DNA of 64,000 nucleotides from Streptomyces sp. HUAS MG91 (lineage in GTDB: Bacteria; Actinomycetota; Actinomycetes; Streptomycetales; Streptomycetaceae), in assembly GCF_040529335.1 (NCBI RefSeq), contig NZ_CP159534.1, positions 372,001 to 436,000 on the forward strand. Reading direction: 5' to 3'. Positions within the stretch are counted from its first letter, which is position 1, and every line of letters starts with the position of its first letter. Of this stretch, positions 17,123-25,858 are shown one piece after another. The translations under genes were made by a program, and so were the position numbers. The notes below the pieces were generated by a model that saw only the letters and a list, made by a program, of their open reading frames with translations, was not told where the DNA came from and searched no databases.

Positions 17123-17450
17123 GGGGGCCTTCCGAAAGTACGGCCGGATGCCAGGTGGGGAGGGCGCGGCAGGCGGGACCCACGGAAGTGTAGTCACCCC
17201 GACGCGTTGTGTAACGGATTCTCCGAACTACTCGCGCACGTCGCGAAACAGGCGCGCGCCCGTGGCGCCGCGCTCCCCCCGGCCGAGCCGTCACCACCGG
17301 GCCCGGACTCCTCTCCTTCCTCACGGGCGCGCCCCGGCGGCACGGTCCGCGGCGTTTCGGGCGGCGGGCTGCGACGAAGCAGGTCGTCGGGGCGCGCCCA
17401 GCCGCTACCGTGAGAGGCGCAACGAAGCGTCTACGTCTGGCGGAGGCGGA
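17123..17450. other. Divergent spacer between phosphatase and sensor kinase
   Basis: This 328-bp region contains no convincing gene and no clear operator. It must carry the promoters of both flanking genes. I see no DosR-type box in it. Confidence 0.5.
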
Positions 17451-19181
17451 ATGGGCGTGGAGGAGGCACGGGGGCCCGGACCACTGCCCCGTCTGCGTCT
17501 CGATGAACTCCTTGAGGAACTCCAGGTCAGGATCGATGCTGTCCGGGGCACCAGAAATCGTCTGCAAGGCCTGCTCGAAGCCGTTCTGTCGGTGGGTCAG
17601 GAGCTGGATCTCTCCCAGGTGCTGCGGCGCATCGTGGAGGCGGCGATCGTGCTGGTCGACGCCGAGTACGGCGCCGTCGGGGTGATCGGTGAGGACCGGC
17701 GGGGGCTGTCGCAGTTCCTGCCGGTCGGTATCGACGACGAGCTGCGGGCGCGGATCGGTGAACTGCCCTCCGGCCACGGGCTGCTGGGCGAGCTGATCCG
17801 GCACCCGGAGCCGCTGCGGCTGCACGAACTGGCCGAGCACCCGGCCTCCTCGGGCTTCCCGCCGCACCACCCGCCGATGCACACGTTCGTGGGGGTGCCG
17901 ATCCGGGTGCGGGAGGCGGTGTTCGGCAATCTGTACCTGACCCAGAAGCGTGACGGCGGCGACTTCGACGACGAGGACGTGGCCGTGCTGCAGACCCTGG
18001 CCGCCGCGGCGGGCGTCGCCATCGAGAACGCCCGGCTGTACGAGGAGGTACGGCTGCGCGAGCGCTGGCTGCGGCTGAGCGCCGAGTTCTCCGGCAGCCT
18101 GCTGTCGGGCGCCGGGGAGACCCAGGTGCTGCGGCTGATGGTGGAGCGGGCGCGGGAGATCACCGGGGCCGACCTCGGCGTGATCGCGCTGGTCGTGCCG
18201 GGCCGCGAGGAGCTGCACGAGGTGCTGGCCCTGGGCCGCCAGGCCGGTGCGCACCACGACATCGTCCTGCCGCGCAGGGGCACGTTCGCCGGGACCGCGC
18301 TCACCGCGGGCGAGCTGGTCACCTCCGACGACATCCGCAAGGACCCCCGGATCACCTATCAGCCCGCGCGCTGGGACGGGCTCGGGCCCGCGGTGGCGAT
18401 GCCCCTCGGCACACCCGACCGGGAGCGCGGGGTGCTGATGCTGGCCCGCCACGCGGAGGAACAACCCTTCTCCGCGGCTGAGTTGACGCCCCTGGTGGGT
18501 TTCGCCGGGCAGGCGACGCTCGCCCTCGAACTGTCCGACCGGCGCCGCGACGCGGAACAGATGAGCCTGCTGGAGGACCGCGACCGGATCGCCCGCGATC
18601 TGCACGACCTGGCGATCCAGCGGCTGTTCGCGACCGGGATGACGCTGCAGAGCGCGCAGCGGTTCGTCCAGCACCCGGAGGCGGCGGAGCGGCTGATGCG
18701 GGCCGTGGACGACCTCGACACCACCATCAAGATCATCCGGTCGACCATCTTCGGGCTGCGGGAGCGCGACGCCCCGCCGACGGGCGCGGGTCTGCGGATC
18801 CGGGTGGTGCGGGCCGTGGAGGAGGCGGCCCGGGTGCTCGGCTTCACGCCCGCCCTGCGCATGGAGGGCCTGGTCGACGTGGACGTGCCGGGGCCGGTCG
18901 CCGACGACGTGCTGGCCGTGCTCGGCGAGGCGCTGACGAACGTCGCCCGGCACGCCCGGGCGTCGTCGGCCGAGGTCGCGCTGGTCGTCAGGGGCGGCGC
19001 CGTCACCCTGAGCGTCCTCGACGACGGCATCGGCATCACCACCGAGCCGGACGCCCATCGCAGCGGGCTCGCGAATCTGGCGGCGCGCGCCGCGCAGCGC
19101 GCCGGAACGCTGACGGCTGCCCCGCGCGAGGACGGCGGCACCCGGCTGGTGTGGACCGTTCCGCTCGGACAACAGGGCTGA
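17451..19181 (+). CDS. DosS/DevS-like heme sensor histidine kinase
   Basis: A 576-residue soluble kinase with GAF-A (about 50-200), GAF-B (about 215-365), a HisKA_3 dimerisation segment RIARDLHDLAIQRLF with phospho-acceptor His385, and a HATPase domain with GEALTNVARHA as N-box. In mycobacterial DosS the heme is held by a histidine in the sequence PPYHPPM; here the same place reads FPPHHPPM (His140), so gas or redox sensing by heme is likely. The GGAGG ribosome site right before the ATG fixes the start. The partner regulator is encoded convergently 7 bp downstream. In Streptomyces the comparable system is OsdKR/DevSR-like. Confidence 0.9.
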   Translation: MGVEEARGPGPLPRLRLDELLEELQVRIDAVRGTRNRLQGLLEAVLSVGQELDLSQVLRRIVEAAIVLVDAEYGAVGVIGEDRRGLSQFLPVGIDDELRARIGELPSGHGLLGELIRHPEPLRLHELAEHPASSGFPPHHPPMHTFVGVPIRVREAVFGNLYLTQKRDGGDFDDEDVAVLQTLAAAAGVAIENARLYEEVRLRERWLRLSAEFSGSLLSGAGETQVLRLMVERAREITGADLGVIALVVPGREELHEVLALGRQAGAHHDIVLPRRGTFAGTALTAGELVTSDDIRKDPRITYQPARWDGLGPAVAMPLGTPDRERGVLMLARHAEEQPFSAAELTPLVGFAGQATLALELSDRRRDAEQMSLLEDRDRIARDLHDLAIQRLFATGMTLQSAQRFVQHPEAAERLMRAVDDLDTTIKIIRSTIFGLRERDAPPTGAGLRIRVVRAVEEAARVLGFTPALRMEGLVDVDVPGPVADDVLAVLGEALTNVARHARASSAEVALVVRGGAVTLSVLDDGIGITTEPDAHRSGLANLAARAAQRAGTLTAAPREDGGTRLVWTVPLGQQG

Positions 19182-19188
19182 TCCTGCG

Positions 19189-19884
19189 TCATTTTCCTTT
19201 GGGCGGCAGTCGGGTGGCGAGCACGGCCGCCTGGATGCGCCGTTCGACGCCCAGTTTGGCCAGCAGCCGCGAGATGTTGTTCTTCACCGTCTTCTCGGAG
19301 AGGAAGAGGCGCTGCCCGATCTGCCGGTTGGTCAGGCCCTCCCCGACGAGTTCGAGGATGTCCCGCTCCCGCTCGGTGAGTTCGACGGCCTGGCCGTCGA
19401 GCGGTGAGCCGTTCTCCGCCGCGCGCTGCTCGGGTCCGCCCAGGCTGCGCATCAGCCGGGCGGTCGTCGCGGGGTCGAGCATCGACTCGCCGGAGGCGAC
19501 GGTGCGCACGGCGGAGATCAGGTCGGAGCCCTTGATCTGCTTCAGCACATAGCCGGAGGCGCCCGCCATGATGGCGTCCAGGAGCGCGTCGTCGTCGTCG
19601 AACGAGGTGAGCATCAGACAGCTCACCTCCGGCAGCAGAGTGCGCAGTTCGCGGCAGACGGTGATGCCGTCGCCGTCCGGGAGCCGCACGTCGAGCACGG
19701 CCACGTCGGGCCGCAGCGCAGGCCCTCTGGTGAGGGCCTGCGCCGCGGTGGCCGCTTCCCCCACGACCTCCAGGTCGGGCTCGGCGCCGAGGAGGTCGCG
19801 CAGCCCCCTGCGGACCACTTCGTGGTCGTCGAGGAGCAGGATGCGGACGGGATCGTCAGCGCTGAAGGTGCGTGGTGGCTGCAT
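19189..19884 (-). CDS. DosR/DevR-like NarL-family response regulator
   Basis: A 231-residue regulator. The receiver domain has the acidic pair DDHEVV and the phospho-acceptor in [11 protein letters not shown] (Asp65). The LuxR-type helix-turn-helix reads [20 protein letters not shown] and then [20 protein letters not shown], very close to mycobacterial DosR. It is convergent with the DosS-like kinase, an arrangement that still implies a pair. Upstream, at 19948-19961, is a palindrome of the DosR-box type, so the gene may be autoregulated. Confidence 0.92.
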   Translation of the reverse strand: MQPPRTFSADDPVRILLLDDHEVVRRGLRDLLGAEPDLEVVGEAATAAQALTRGPALRPDVAVLDVRLPDGDGITVCRELRTLLPEVSCLMLTSFDDDDALLDAIMAGASGYVLKQIKGSDLISAVRTVASGESMLDPATTARLMRSLGGPEQRAAENGSPLDGQAVELTERERDILELVGEGLTNRQIGQRLFLSEKTVKNNISRLLAKLGVERRIQAAVLATRLPPKGK

Positions 19885-19947
19885 GGCGGCCCCTCCCCTC
19901 GGATGGTCGTCCCCTAGATCCTGAGGGGCGCCGGGGGTGATCCGCCA

Positions 19948-19961
19948 GGGCCGAACGGCCC
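19948..19961. promoter_or_regulatory. DosR-type box upstream of the response regulator
   Basis: GGGCCGAACGGCCC is palindromic outside its central AA and fits the GGGnCnnnnGnCCC layout of the known mycobacterial DosR box (core GGGACTwwAGTCCC). It lies 63 bp before the regulator's start. Confidence 0.65.
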
Positions 19962-20008
19962 CGATCTCCCGTCCTACGGGACCGTCCTCCCGTCCTGGGC
20001 AACCGTCA

Positions 20009-20473
20009 TCAGGGCAGGGCCGCGCCGGATCCGTACGGCGCGTAGAGGTCGAGCAGCCTGGTGCGGGTGGTCGTGAGGCGGTGGGCGAGGACCTGGCCGA
20101 CCCACTGGGCGACGAACGAGCCGAGCCCGGGGTCGGAGGCGCACATCAGGCGGACCGTGAACGCGTCGAACTCGTGGGCGCGCACCGGCGTTTCGGCCTG
20201 GGCGCCGAACTGCCACGCGTACGGCGGGAACAGCCAGGACCAGCCGACGAGTTCACCGCGTCCCAAGGTCTCGACGACGGGTGCGCGGCGCCCGGGTACG
20301 TGCAGGTCGAGGACGACGCTGCCGCTGCTCACGATCCAGAAGCGGTCGGCGCGGCCCCCTTCCTCGAAGAGCCGGGTGCCTTGGGGGATCGCCACGTCAC
20401 GGGCGAGGCGCATCAGCCGGTCCCGGTAGGTCTCGGGCAGCGTCTGGCTCATGCGCGGGGCCGTGGTGGTCAT
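20009..20473 (-). CDS. Cyclic-nucleotide-binding-fold protein without DNA-binding domain
   Basis: A 154-residue protein consisting of one CRP-like beta-roll: [20 protein letters not shown], then [20 protein letters not shown]. It stops after the dimer helix and has no helix-turn-helix. The arginine that binds the cyclic-nucleotide phosphate in CRP (after GEL...) is not present, so it may bind another ligand or act as a sensor module. GGAAGGAGG precedes the ATG. The much longer open frame upstream is non-coding. It is divergent from the universal stress protein gene and shares a spacer with two DosR-type boxes. Confidence 0.82.
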   Translation of the reverse strand: MTTTAPRMSQTLPETYRDRLMRLARDVAIPQGTRLFEEGGRADRFWIVSSGSVVLDLHVPGRRAPVVETLGRGELVGWSWLFPPYAWQFGAQAETPVRAHEFDAFTVRLMCASDPGLGSFVAQWVGQVLAHRLTTTRTRLLDLYAPYGSGAALP

Positions 20474-20650
20474 GGGGCGGCCTCCTTCCGGGGCGTCGCG
20501 CGCAGGCCGGGAACGCTTCCCTCCGAGGGGGGCGGCGCGGGGCGGGGCCGGACGATCGGCGGCGCCCGGTCCTGCCGGCGGCGCTTCCCCACTCCGGACT
20601 GCCGTCGTGCGACAGGTCCAGCCTGCGGGGACGCCTCCCGCGCGGGCCAG

Positions 20651-20664
20651 GGGCCGAACGGCTC
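20651..20664. promoter_or_regulatory. DosR-type box (weaker copy)
   Basis: GGGCCGAACGGCTC differs from the perfect copy at 19948 by one base in the last triplet. It is 178 bp upstream of the cyclic-nucleotide-fold gene. Confidence 0.5.
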
Positions 20665-20720
20665 TGGACCGGGGCCCTGTCGGTTCCGGGTGCCGGGGGC
20701 GTCCGGTGGTCCGCGCGGCG

Positions 20721-20734
20721 GGGCCGAACGTCCC
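20721..20734. promoter_or_regulatory. DosR-type box in front of the universal stress gene
   Basis: GGGCCGAACGTCCC meets the full GGGnCnnnnGnCCC pattern and is the closest in sequence to the mycobacterial box. It is 187 bp before the universal stress gene start. Confidence 0.6.
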
Positions 20735-20920
20735 GGTGGCCAGGGCCGGTTCACCTCTCCCGGCGGCGGTGGTCCTCGTGGGAACGTCCCAGGAACGTGC
20801 GCCGTCGCGAGCCCCGGCCCGATCCGTGTCACTGCCGCGCCGCGCACACGACTGACCCCGCCCTCGCGTGGAACCCGCGCAGCAGGACATCGTCCGCCTC
20901 ATCGCCTTGGAGGTTCCGTC

Positions 20921-21781
20921 ATGACCAGCATTCGCGTCCTGAGCGTCGGGACCGACGGCTCGCGCGAGAGCATGGACGCCGCCGACTGGGCGGCCCGCGA
21001 GGCGCTGCGCCGCGGTCTGCCCCTGCGTCTGGTGCACGCCGGGACCGGCCGCAGGACCGCACCCCCGCCCCTGGACGTCGATCTGCCCCGGCGCGCCGTT
21101 CTCGACCGGACCGCGCTTCAACTCTCCTACACTCACCCGGCGTTGCAGATCCTGGCGCGCCGCAGGCCGCAGCCTCCGGTGGGCGCGCTGCTGGAGGCGG
21201 CGGCGAACTCCGAGGCGCTGGTGCTGGGTTCGCGGGGCTTCACGGGGTACGCCGGGTTCCTCGTCGGCCCCATCGCGCTCGCGGTGACGACCGATGCGCC
21301 GTGCCCCGTCGTGCTGGTGCGGGCCGGCGCGCTCCCCCAGGACGAGCGGACGGCCGAGGGGCGTTTCCGGCCGGTGGTCGTCGGCCTCGACGTGGCGTCC
21401 GCCACCGACGACGTCCTCGGTTACGCGTTCGAGGCCGCCGCCCTGCGCGAGGCGCCGCTGCACGCCCTGCACACCTGGGAGCTGCCGCCGCTCGACCCCC
21501 GTGCGCCCGGGGGCGCGCCGGCGGGTGACGCGGCCCACCGCGAGTCTTTGGGCCGCCAGGCACTGTCGGCCGCCCTTCAGGCGTGGCGGGCCAAGTACCC
21601 GGAGGTGGCGGTGTCGGAGCGGCTGCTGTACGGGCAGCCCGGCCACCATCTGCTGAAGGCGTCGACGGGAGCGAGCCTCACCGTGATCGGCCGGCGCGCC
21701 GACGCGCTCCGGCTGGGCGCGAGCGCCCACTCCGTGGTGCATCACGCGACGAGCCCGGTGGCGATCGTGCCGCACACCTGA
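20921..21781 (+). CDS. Tandem universal stress protein (USP)
   Basis: A 286-residue cytoplasmic protein with two UspA domains (about 1-140 and 150-286). The first has the ATP-loop-like GSRGFTGYAGFLVG, with GP where canonical loops have GS. The second, starting VVVGLDVASA and ending TVIGRRADALRLG, lacks the canonical glycine loop, so nucleotide binding may be partial. Family members act in dormancy and hypoxia survival and are classic DosR-regulon members in mycobacteria. The ATG is preceded by GGAGG. Neighbours are the DosRS-like pair and the cyclic-nucleotide-fold protein. Confidence 0.88.
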   Translation: MTSIRVLSVGTDGSRESMDAADWAAREALRRGLPLRLVHAGTGRRTAPPPLDVDLPRRAVLDRTALQLSYTHPALQILARRRPQPPVGALLEAAANSEALVLGSRGFTGYAGFLVGPIALAVTTDAPCPVVLVRAGALPQDERTAEGRFRPVVVGLDVASATDDVLGYAFEAAALREAPLHALHTWELPPLDPRAPGGAPAGDAAHRESLGRQALSAALQAWRAKYPEVAVSERLLYGQPGHHLLKASTGASLTVIGRRADALRLGASAHSVVHHATSPVAIVPHT

Positions 21782-21870
21782 TCGCCGACCGGCCGCCGGG
21801 CCCTCTACCCGGCCGCGCCCCACCCCTCGTACGCTCGACGTCCCCACCTCGCGAGGGAGTTGGCGTCCCC

Positions 21871-23490
21871 ATGCCCGACGCAGCGCCGTTCCGTCCCGCC
21901 CCGGCCTGGCTCGCCGGGGCCGTCTTCTACCAGATCTACCCGCAGTCGTTCGCCGACTCCGACGGGGACGGGATCGGCGACCTCGGCGGGATCGCCGATC
22001 GGCTCGACCACCTGGCGTGGCTCGGCGTGAACACGGTGTGGCTCAACCCGTGCTTCGCCTCGCCGTTCCGGGACGCGGGCTACGACGTCGCCGACTATCT
22101 CCGGATCGCGCCGCGCTACGGCACCGCGGACGATCTCGCCAAGCTGGTGGATCTCGCGGGCCGGCGCGGCATCCGGATCCTGCTCGACCTGGTCGCCGGG
22201 CACACCTCCGACGCGCATCCGTGGTTCCGCGCCGCCGCTGACGACCCTTCCGACCACCGGTACATCTGGAGCGCCGAGGACGTCCCCGCGGGTTTCGTCC
22301 CGTCGCCCGGCAGTCGTCCCGGCGGTTATCTGCCGAACTTCTTCGACTCGCAGCCCGCGCTCAACTTCGGCTACGCGCGCACGAGCGCGGACGAGCCGTG
22401 GCGGCAGCCCACCGACGCGGAGGGGCCGCGCGCCAACCGGGCGGCGCTGCGCGAGGTCATGGACCACTGGCTGCGGCTCGGGGTCTCCGGGTTCCGGGTC
22501 GACATGGCGGCGTCGCTGGTGAAGGACGATCCGGGCAGGCGGGCGACCGCGGCGCTCTGGACGGAGCTGCGGCACTGGCTCGACCGCGCGCACCCGCGGG
22601 CGGTGCTGCTCTCGGAGTGGGGCGACCCGGAGGTCTCGGTGCCGGCGGGTTTCCACGCCGACTTCTTCCTCCAGTTCGGCGGTCCGGCGAACGGTCTCGC
22701 GCTGCGTTCCCTGTGGAGCAACGGTACGGGGACCACGGACGCGGCCTGGGATCCGCTGGACTGCTTCTTCGACGCCTCCGGGAACGGCTCGCCCGGCCCG
22801 TTCGTCCACGCGTGGCGGCAGGCGGCGGCCGCGCTCGGCGACTCCGGTTTCATCGCGCTGCCCACCTCCAACCACGACTTCTCCCGCCTCAACTGCGGCC
22901 CGCGCACGGCCGAGCAGCTCCCGGCCGCGTTCGCCTTCCAGCTCACCTGGCCGACCCTGCCGGCGATCTACTACGGCGACGAGATCGGGATGCGGTACGT
23001 GCCCGATCTGCCGGAGAAGGAGGGCAGCGTCCTCGGCCCGCGCTACAACCGGGCCGGTTCCCGTACCCCCATGCAGTGGGAGGACGGCCCCGGCGCCGGT
23101 TTCTCGACCGCCGCCGAGGACCGCTTCTACCTGCCGCTCGACCCGTCGCCGGACCGCCCTTCGGTGGCCGCGCAGCGCGCGGACGAGACCTCACTGCTGC
23201 ATCTCGTGCGCCGCCTGATCGCCCTGCGCCGCTCCGCTCCGGCGCTCGGGCACGGGGCACCGGTCGAGGTGCTGCACGAGGGCCATCCGTTCGTGTACGT
23301 ACGCGGGGCCCGGTACCTCGTGATCGTCAACCCGAGCCGGAATGCGACGAGTTGGCCGACCGGTGTGCATGCGGGCCGGATCGCCGGGGCGCGGCCCGTC
23401 GAGGCACGCGGCGCACGGATCGCGGCGGACGGCACGGCGGTCGAGGCGGACGGATTCGGTTACGGAATCTTCGCATTGCCGGAACAGTGA
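21871..23490 (+). CDS. GH13 alpha-glucosidase/amylase-family enzyme
   Basis: A 539-residue cytoplasmic enzyme with no signal peptide. The GH13 (beta/alpha)8 barrel begins FYQIYPQSFADSDGDGIGDL. Catalytic residues are Asp211 in GFRVDMA (nucleophile), Glu249 in LLSEWGD (acid/base) and Asp336 in TSNHDF (stabiliser). Region I reads DLVAGHTS, where most relatives have NH before the conserved serine, so AGH is unusual. A C-terminal beta-domain follows. Trehalose-synthase or oligo-alpha-glucosidase relatives look like this; the substrate is not certain. The ATG is preceded by GAGGGAG. It stands alone, 89 bp after the universal stress gene, but in the neighbourhood of the alpha-glucan locus. Confidence 0.87.
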   Translation: MPDAAPFRPAPAWLAGAVFYQIYPQSFADSDGDGIGDLGGIADRLDHLAWLGVNTVWLNPCFASPFRDAGYDVADYLRIAPRYGTADDLAKLVDLAGRRGIRILLDLVAGHTSDAHPWFRAAADDPSDHRYIWSAEDVPAGFVPSPGSRPGGYLPNFFDSQPALNFGYARTSADEPWRQPTDAEGPRANRAALREVMDHWLRLGVSGFRVDMAASLVKDDPGRRATAALWTELRHWLDRAHPRAVLLSEWGDPEVSVPAGFHADFFLQFGGPANGLALRSLWSNGTGTTDAAWDPLDCFFDASGNGSPGPFVHAWRQAAAALGDSGFIALPTSNHDFSRLNCGPRTAEQLPAAFAFQLTWPTLPAIYYGDEIGMRYVPDLPEKEGSVLGPRYNRAGSRTPMQWEDGPGAGFSTAAEDRFYLPLDPSPDRPSVAAQRADETSLLHLVRRLIALRRSAPALGHGAPVEVLHEGHPFVYVRGARYLVIVNPSRNATSWPTGVHAGRIAGARPVEARGARIAADGTAVEADGFGYGIFALPEQ

Positions 23491-23571
23491 ACGAGACCAC
23501 CGGGCGTGACGTGGCCGGAAACGATCGCCCGGCCTCGACGGCGACCAGCAAGATCAACTTGACTGCCGGAC

Positions 23572-24471
23572 ATGCGATTCGGCGTCAACCTTCTCAACTT
23601 CGGCTCCGGCACCACCCCCGAGAGCCTTGTCCGTCAGGCCACGGACGCCCGTGACCTCGGCTTCTCGTTCGCGATGATCTCCGACCACGTCGCGGTCACC
23701 CCGGATGTCCACGCGGTCTATCCGGCACCGTTCTACGACCAGTTCGTCCTCGCCGCCCATCTCGCGGGCCGCGTACCGGGCCTCACCCTCGGCACGACGA
23801 TCACCGTCATCCCCTACCGGCATCCGCTCCAGACGGCGCGGCTCGCCGCGAACATCGACCGGCTGAACGACGCGGGGTTCATCCTGGGCGCCGGTGTCGG
23901 CTGGTCGGCCGCCGAGTACCGCACGCTGGGCGTCCCCTTCGAGCAGCGGGGCGCGATCACCGACGAGTACCTGGCGGCGATCCGGGCGGCCTGGACCCAG
24001 GACCCGTGCAGTTTCTCGGGCCGCTACGTGGAGTTCGAGGAGGTCCGCACCGGGCCCGCGCCGGCGAGCGCCCCGCACGTGCCGGTGTGGGTCGGCGGCG
24101 ACTCCCCCGCCGCGCTGCGGCGCGCCGCGCGGCTCGGCGAGGCCTGGCATCCGTATCTGCCGACGCTCGCCGGGCTGCGGGCGAAACTGCCGCGGCTCGC
24201 CGAGGAAGCCGACCGGGCGGGGCGGGCGGTGCCGGTGCTCGCGCCCCGGATCCAGCTCGCCCTGAGCGAGCGGCCCGTCCCCGACACCGCCGACCGGCCG
24301 CTCGGACACGGCAGCGCCGGGCAGATCCGGGCCGATGTGGAGACGCTGGCCGAACTCGGCGCCGGTCATGTCCTGTTCGACACGTATCCGGGCGATCCCG
24401 CGCGGCGCGGATCCGCCGACGAGGACCGGACGGTGCTCGAACTCGTGGCCGGTTTCCGCGTCACCAGCTGA
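23572..24471 (+). CDS. LLM-class F420-dependent oxidoreductase
   Basis: A 299-residue luciferase-like TIM-barrel protein. It begins MRFGVNLLNFGSG and contains the usual FAMISDHVAV, TLGTTITVIPYRHP, GAGVGWSAAEYRTLG and PVWVGGDSPAALRRAARLGE stretches. Members reduce or oxidise substrates with coenzyme F420 (sometimes FMN). The substrate is unknown. The start has only a weak ribosome site (CCGGAC). Its last 11 bp overlap the convergent P450 gene. Confidence 0.87.
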   Translation: MRFGVNLLNFGSGTTPESLVRQATDARDLGFSFAMISDHVAVTPDVHAVYPAPFYDQFVLAAHLAGRVPGLTLGTTITVIPYRHPLQTARLAANIDRLNDAGFILGAGVGWSAAEYRTLGVPFEQRGAITDEYLAAIRAAWTQDPCSFSGRYVEFEEVRTGPAPASAPHVPVWVGGDSPAALRRAARLGEAWHPYLPTLAGLRAKLPRLAEEADRAGRAVPVLAPRIQLALSERPVPDTADRPLGHGSAGQIRADVETLAELGAGHVLFDTYPGDPARRGSADEDRTVLELVAGFRVTS

Positions 24472-25708
24472 CGGGCAGAGCCTTCGGCCCCCGGATGAAC
24501 CCCTTGCTCTGCCACTCCACCTCGGCCGGGTCCACCGCGAGCCGCAGCCCGGGGAAGCGGGTCAGCAGGGCGCCGAGCATCACCTCGGACTCCATGCGGG
24601 CCAGCATCGCGCCGATGCAGTGGTGCGGTCCGTGCCCGAAGGAGAGGTGGGCCGTGCCGGTGCGGTCGAGGTCGAGCGCGTCGGGGTCGGCGAAGACCTC
24701 GGGGTCGCGGTTGGCCGTGAGGTAGGAGGCGTAGACGGCCTCGCCCGCGCGGATCAGCACGCCGCCGACCTCGATGTCCTCGGTGGCGATGCGGGGCAGG
24801 CCCACGCCGTTGCGGTGCGGGATGTGCCGCAGGAGTTCGTCGACCGCCCGCGGGAGGAGATCGGGCCGCGCGCGCAGCCGGTCGGCCAGCTCCGGCCGGG
24901 TCAGTAGCGTGTAGACCATGTTGGCGCTGTTGTTGCGGACGGCGTGGGCGCCGCTGACCAGGACGGCCGTGGCGAGGGAGACGGCCTCCGCCTCGGTGAT
25001 CCCGCCGTCGGCGCAGGCCCGCCCGAGCACGGAGGCCAGGTCGTCGGCGGGGCTCTCCCTTCGCTCGGTGAGCAGGTCGACGATGTACTGGCGCATCCGC
25101 TCCTTCGCGGCCTCGCTGGACTTCGGCCCGGGGCCCGCCGAGAGGATCACATCCGGCCAGTCGGCGAGCCGGTCCCGGTCCTCGACCGGCACGCCCAGCA
25201 GGTCGCTGACGACGGCCAGCGGGAACGGGCCGTGCAGATGTTCCACGAGGTCGGCGGGCGGGCCCGCCTCCTCCATCGCGGTCAGGAGCGCGGCGGCGGT
25301 GGCCTCGGCGCGCGGGCGCAGGCCCTTCATGGTGCGGCCGGTGAACGCCTTGATCATCACCTTGCGCAGTCGCGTGTGGTCGGGCGGATCCGCGTAGTTG
25401 AGGCCGACGGTGGCGGCGACGCGGTGCGCCATCATGCCGTTCACCTCACGGTCGACGAGCGCGGAGCGGCTGAAGCGCGGGTCGGAGGTCACCAGGCGCA
25501 CGTCCTGGTAGCGCGTGACGAGCCACGCCTCGCGCTCCTGTCCGAAGGGCATCCGCACCCGGGCCACCGGCTCCTCGCGGAGCAGCTCGGCCAGGAGCGG
25601 GTCGAAGGTGAGCGCGGGCAGGTCCGCCAGGGACCACTCGCGGGCGGACGAAGTGCCGCCCACCGGTTCCGGGGCCGCCGGGTCGTCGCGTACGGTCGTG
25701 TCGTTCAC
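24461..25708 (-). CDS. Cytochrome P450 with an atypical I-helix
   Basis: A 415-residue bacterial class I P450. The heme cysteine is Cys364 in FGHGPHHCIGA, and the ExxR pair is Glu291-Arg294 in ELLRH. The oxygen-activating I-helix, usually (A/G)Gx(D/E)T, reads VSGAHAVRNN (251-260), so the acid-alcohol pair is absent. Such P450s may use the substrate's own hydroxyl for proton delivery or catalyse other chemistry. The start is a GTG. No ferredoxin gene is adjacent. The gene overlaps the LLM oxidoreductase tail-to-tail, which hints at but does not prove a shared pathway. Confidence 0.9.
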   Translation of the reverse strand: MNDTTVRDDPAAPEPVGGTSSAREWSLADLPALTFDPLLAELLREEPVARVRMPFGQEREAWLVTRYQDVRLVTSDPRFSRSALVDREVNGMMAHRVAATVGLNYADPPDHTRLRKVMIKAFTGRTMKGLRPRAEATAAALLTAMEEAGPPADLVEHLHGPFPLAVVSDLLGVPVEDRDRLADWPDVILSAGPGPKSSEAAKERMRQYIVDLLTERRESPADDLASVLGRACADGGITEAEAVSLATAVLVSGAHAVRNNSANMVYTLLTRPELADRLRARPDLLPRAVDELLRHIPHRNGVGLPRIATEDIEVGGVLIRAGEAVYASYLTANRDPEVFADPDALDLDRTGTAHLSFGHGPHHCIGAMLARMESEVMLGALLTRFPGLRLAVDPAEVEWQSKGFIRGPKALPVSW

Positions 25709-25830
25709 GCGGGCATCTGTTCCCCGGGCGGGGGCCGCGGCACGCCACAGCCGCCGTCGCGCCGCCTGATCGGCGCAGGCGCCCCTGCGGGCCGGGCGTC
25801 CGGACGGATGCCCCGATCACGCAAACGGAC

Positions 25831-25858
25831 CGCAAGCGTTGCGCTAATCTTGCGTTCC
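25831..25858 (+). promoter_or_regulatory. LacI operator and leaderless promoter of the first MalR-like gene
   Basis: CGCAAGCGTTGCG (25831-25843) is a palindrome and GCTAATCTTGC (25843-25853) is the reverse complement of GCAAGATTAGC found before the paralogue. A -10-like TAATCT at 25845-25850 ends 8 nt before the ATG and no Shine-Dalgarno is present, which suggests a leaderless or near-leaderless mRNA with the operator over the -10. Confidence 0.55.

Larger units (their letters stand above)
20474..20920. other. Divergent control region with DosR-type boxes
   Basis: This 447-bp spacer between the cyclic-nucleotide-fold gene and the universal stress gene holds boxes at 20651-20664 and 20721-20734. 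It also holds the palindromic TGGGAACGTCCCA at 20779-20791. Open frames here are GC-driven and show no protein character. Confidence 0.65.

Noticed and set aside
15882..19172. 1096-residue minus-strand frame across the kinase and phosphatase genes
   Set aside because: Low-complexity shadow frame; real domains are found in other frames.
23548..23561. GCAAGATCAACTTG before the LLM gene, similar to the GCAAGATT operators
   Set aside because: Only a partial match, single copy, and the gene is not clearly related to sugar use; not enough to call.
24944..25858. Long N-terminal extension of LacI paralogue A
   Set aside because: Antisense to the P450 gene and unlike any LacI protein, whose N-terminus is the helix-turn-helix at 25859.
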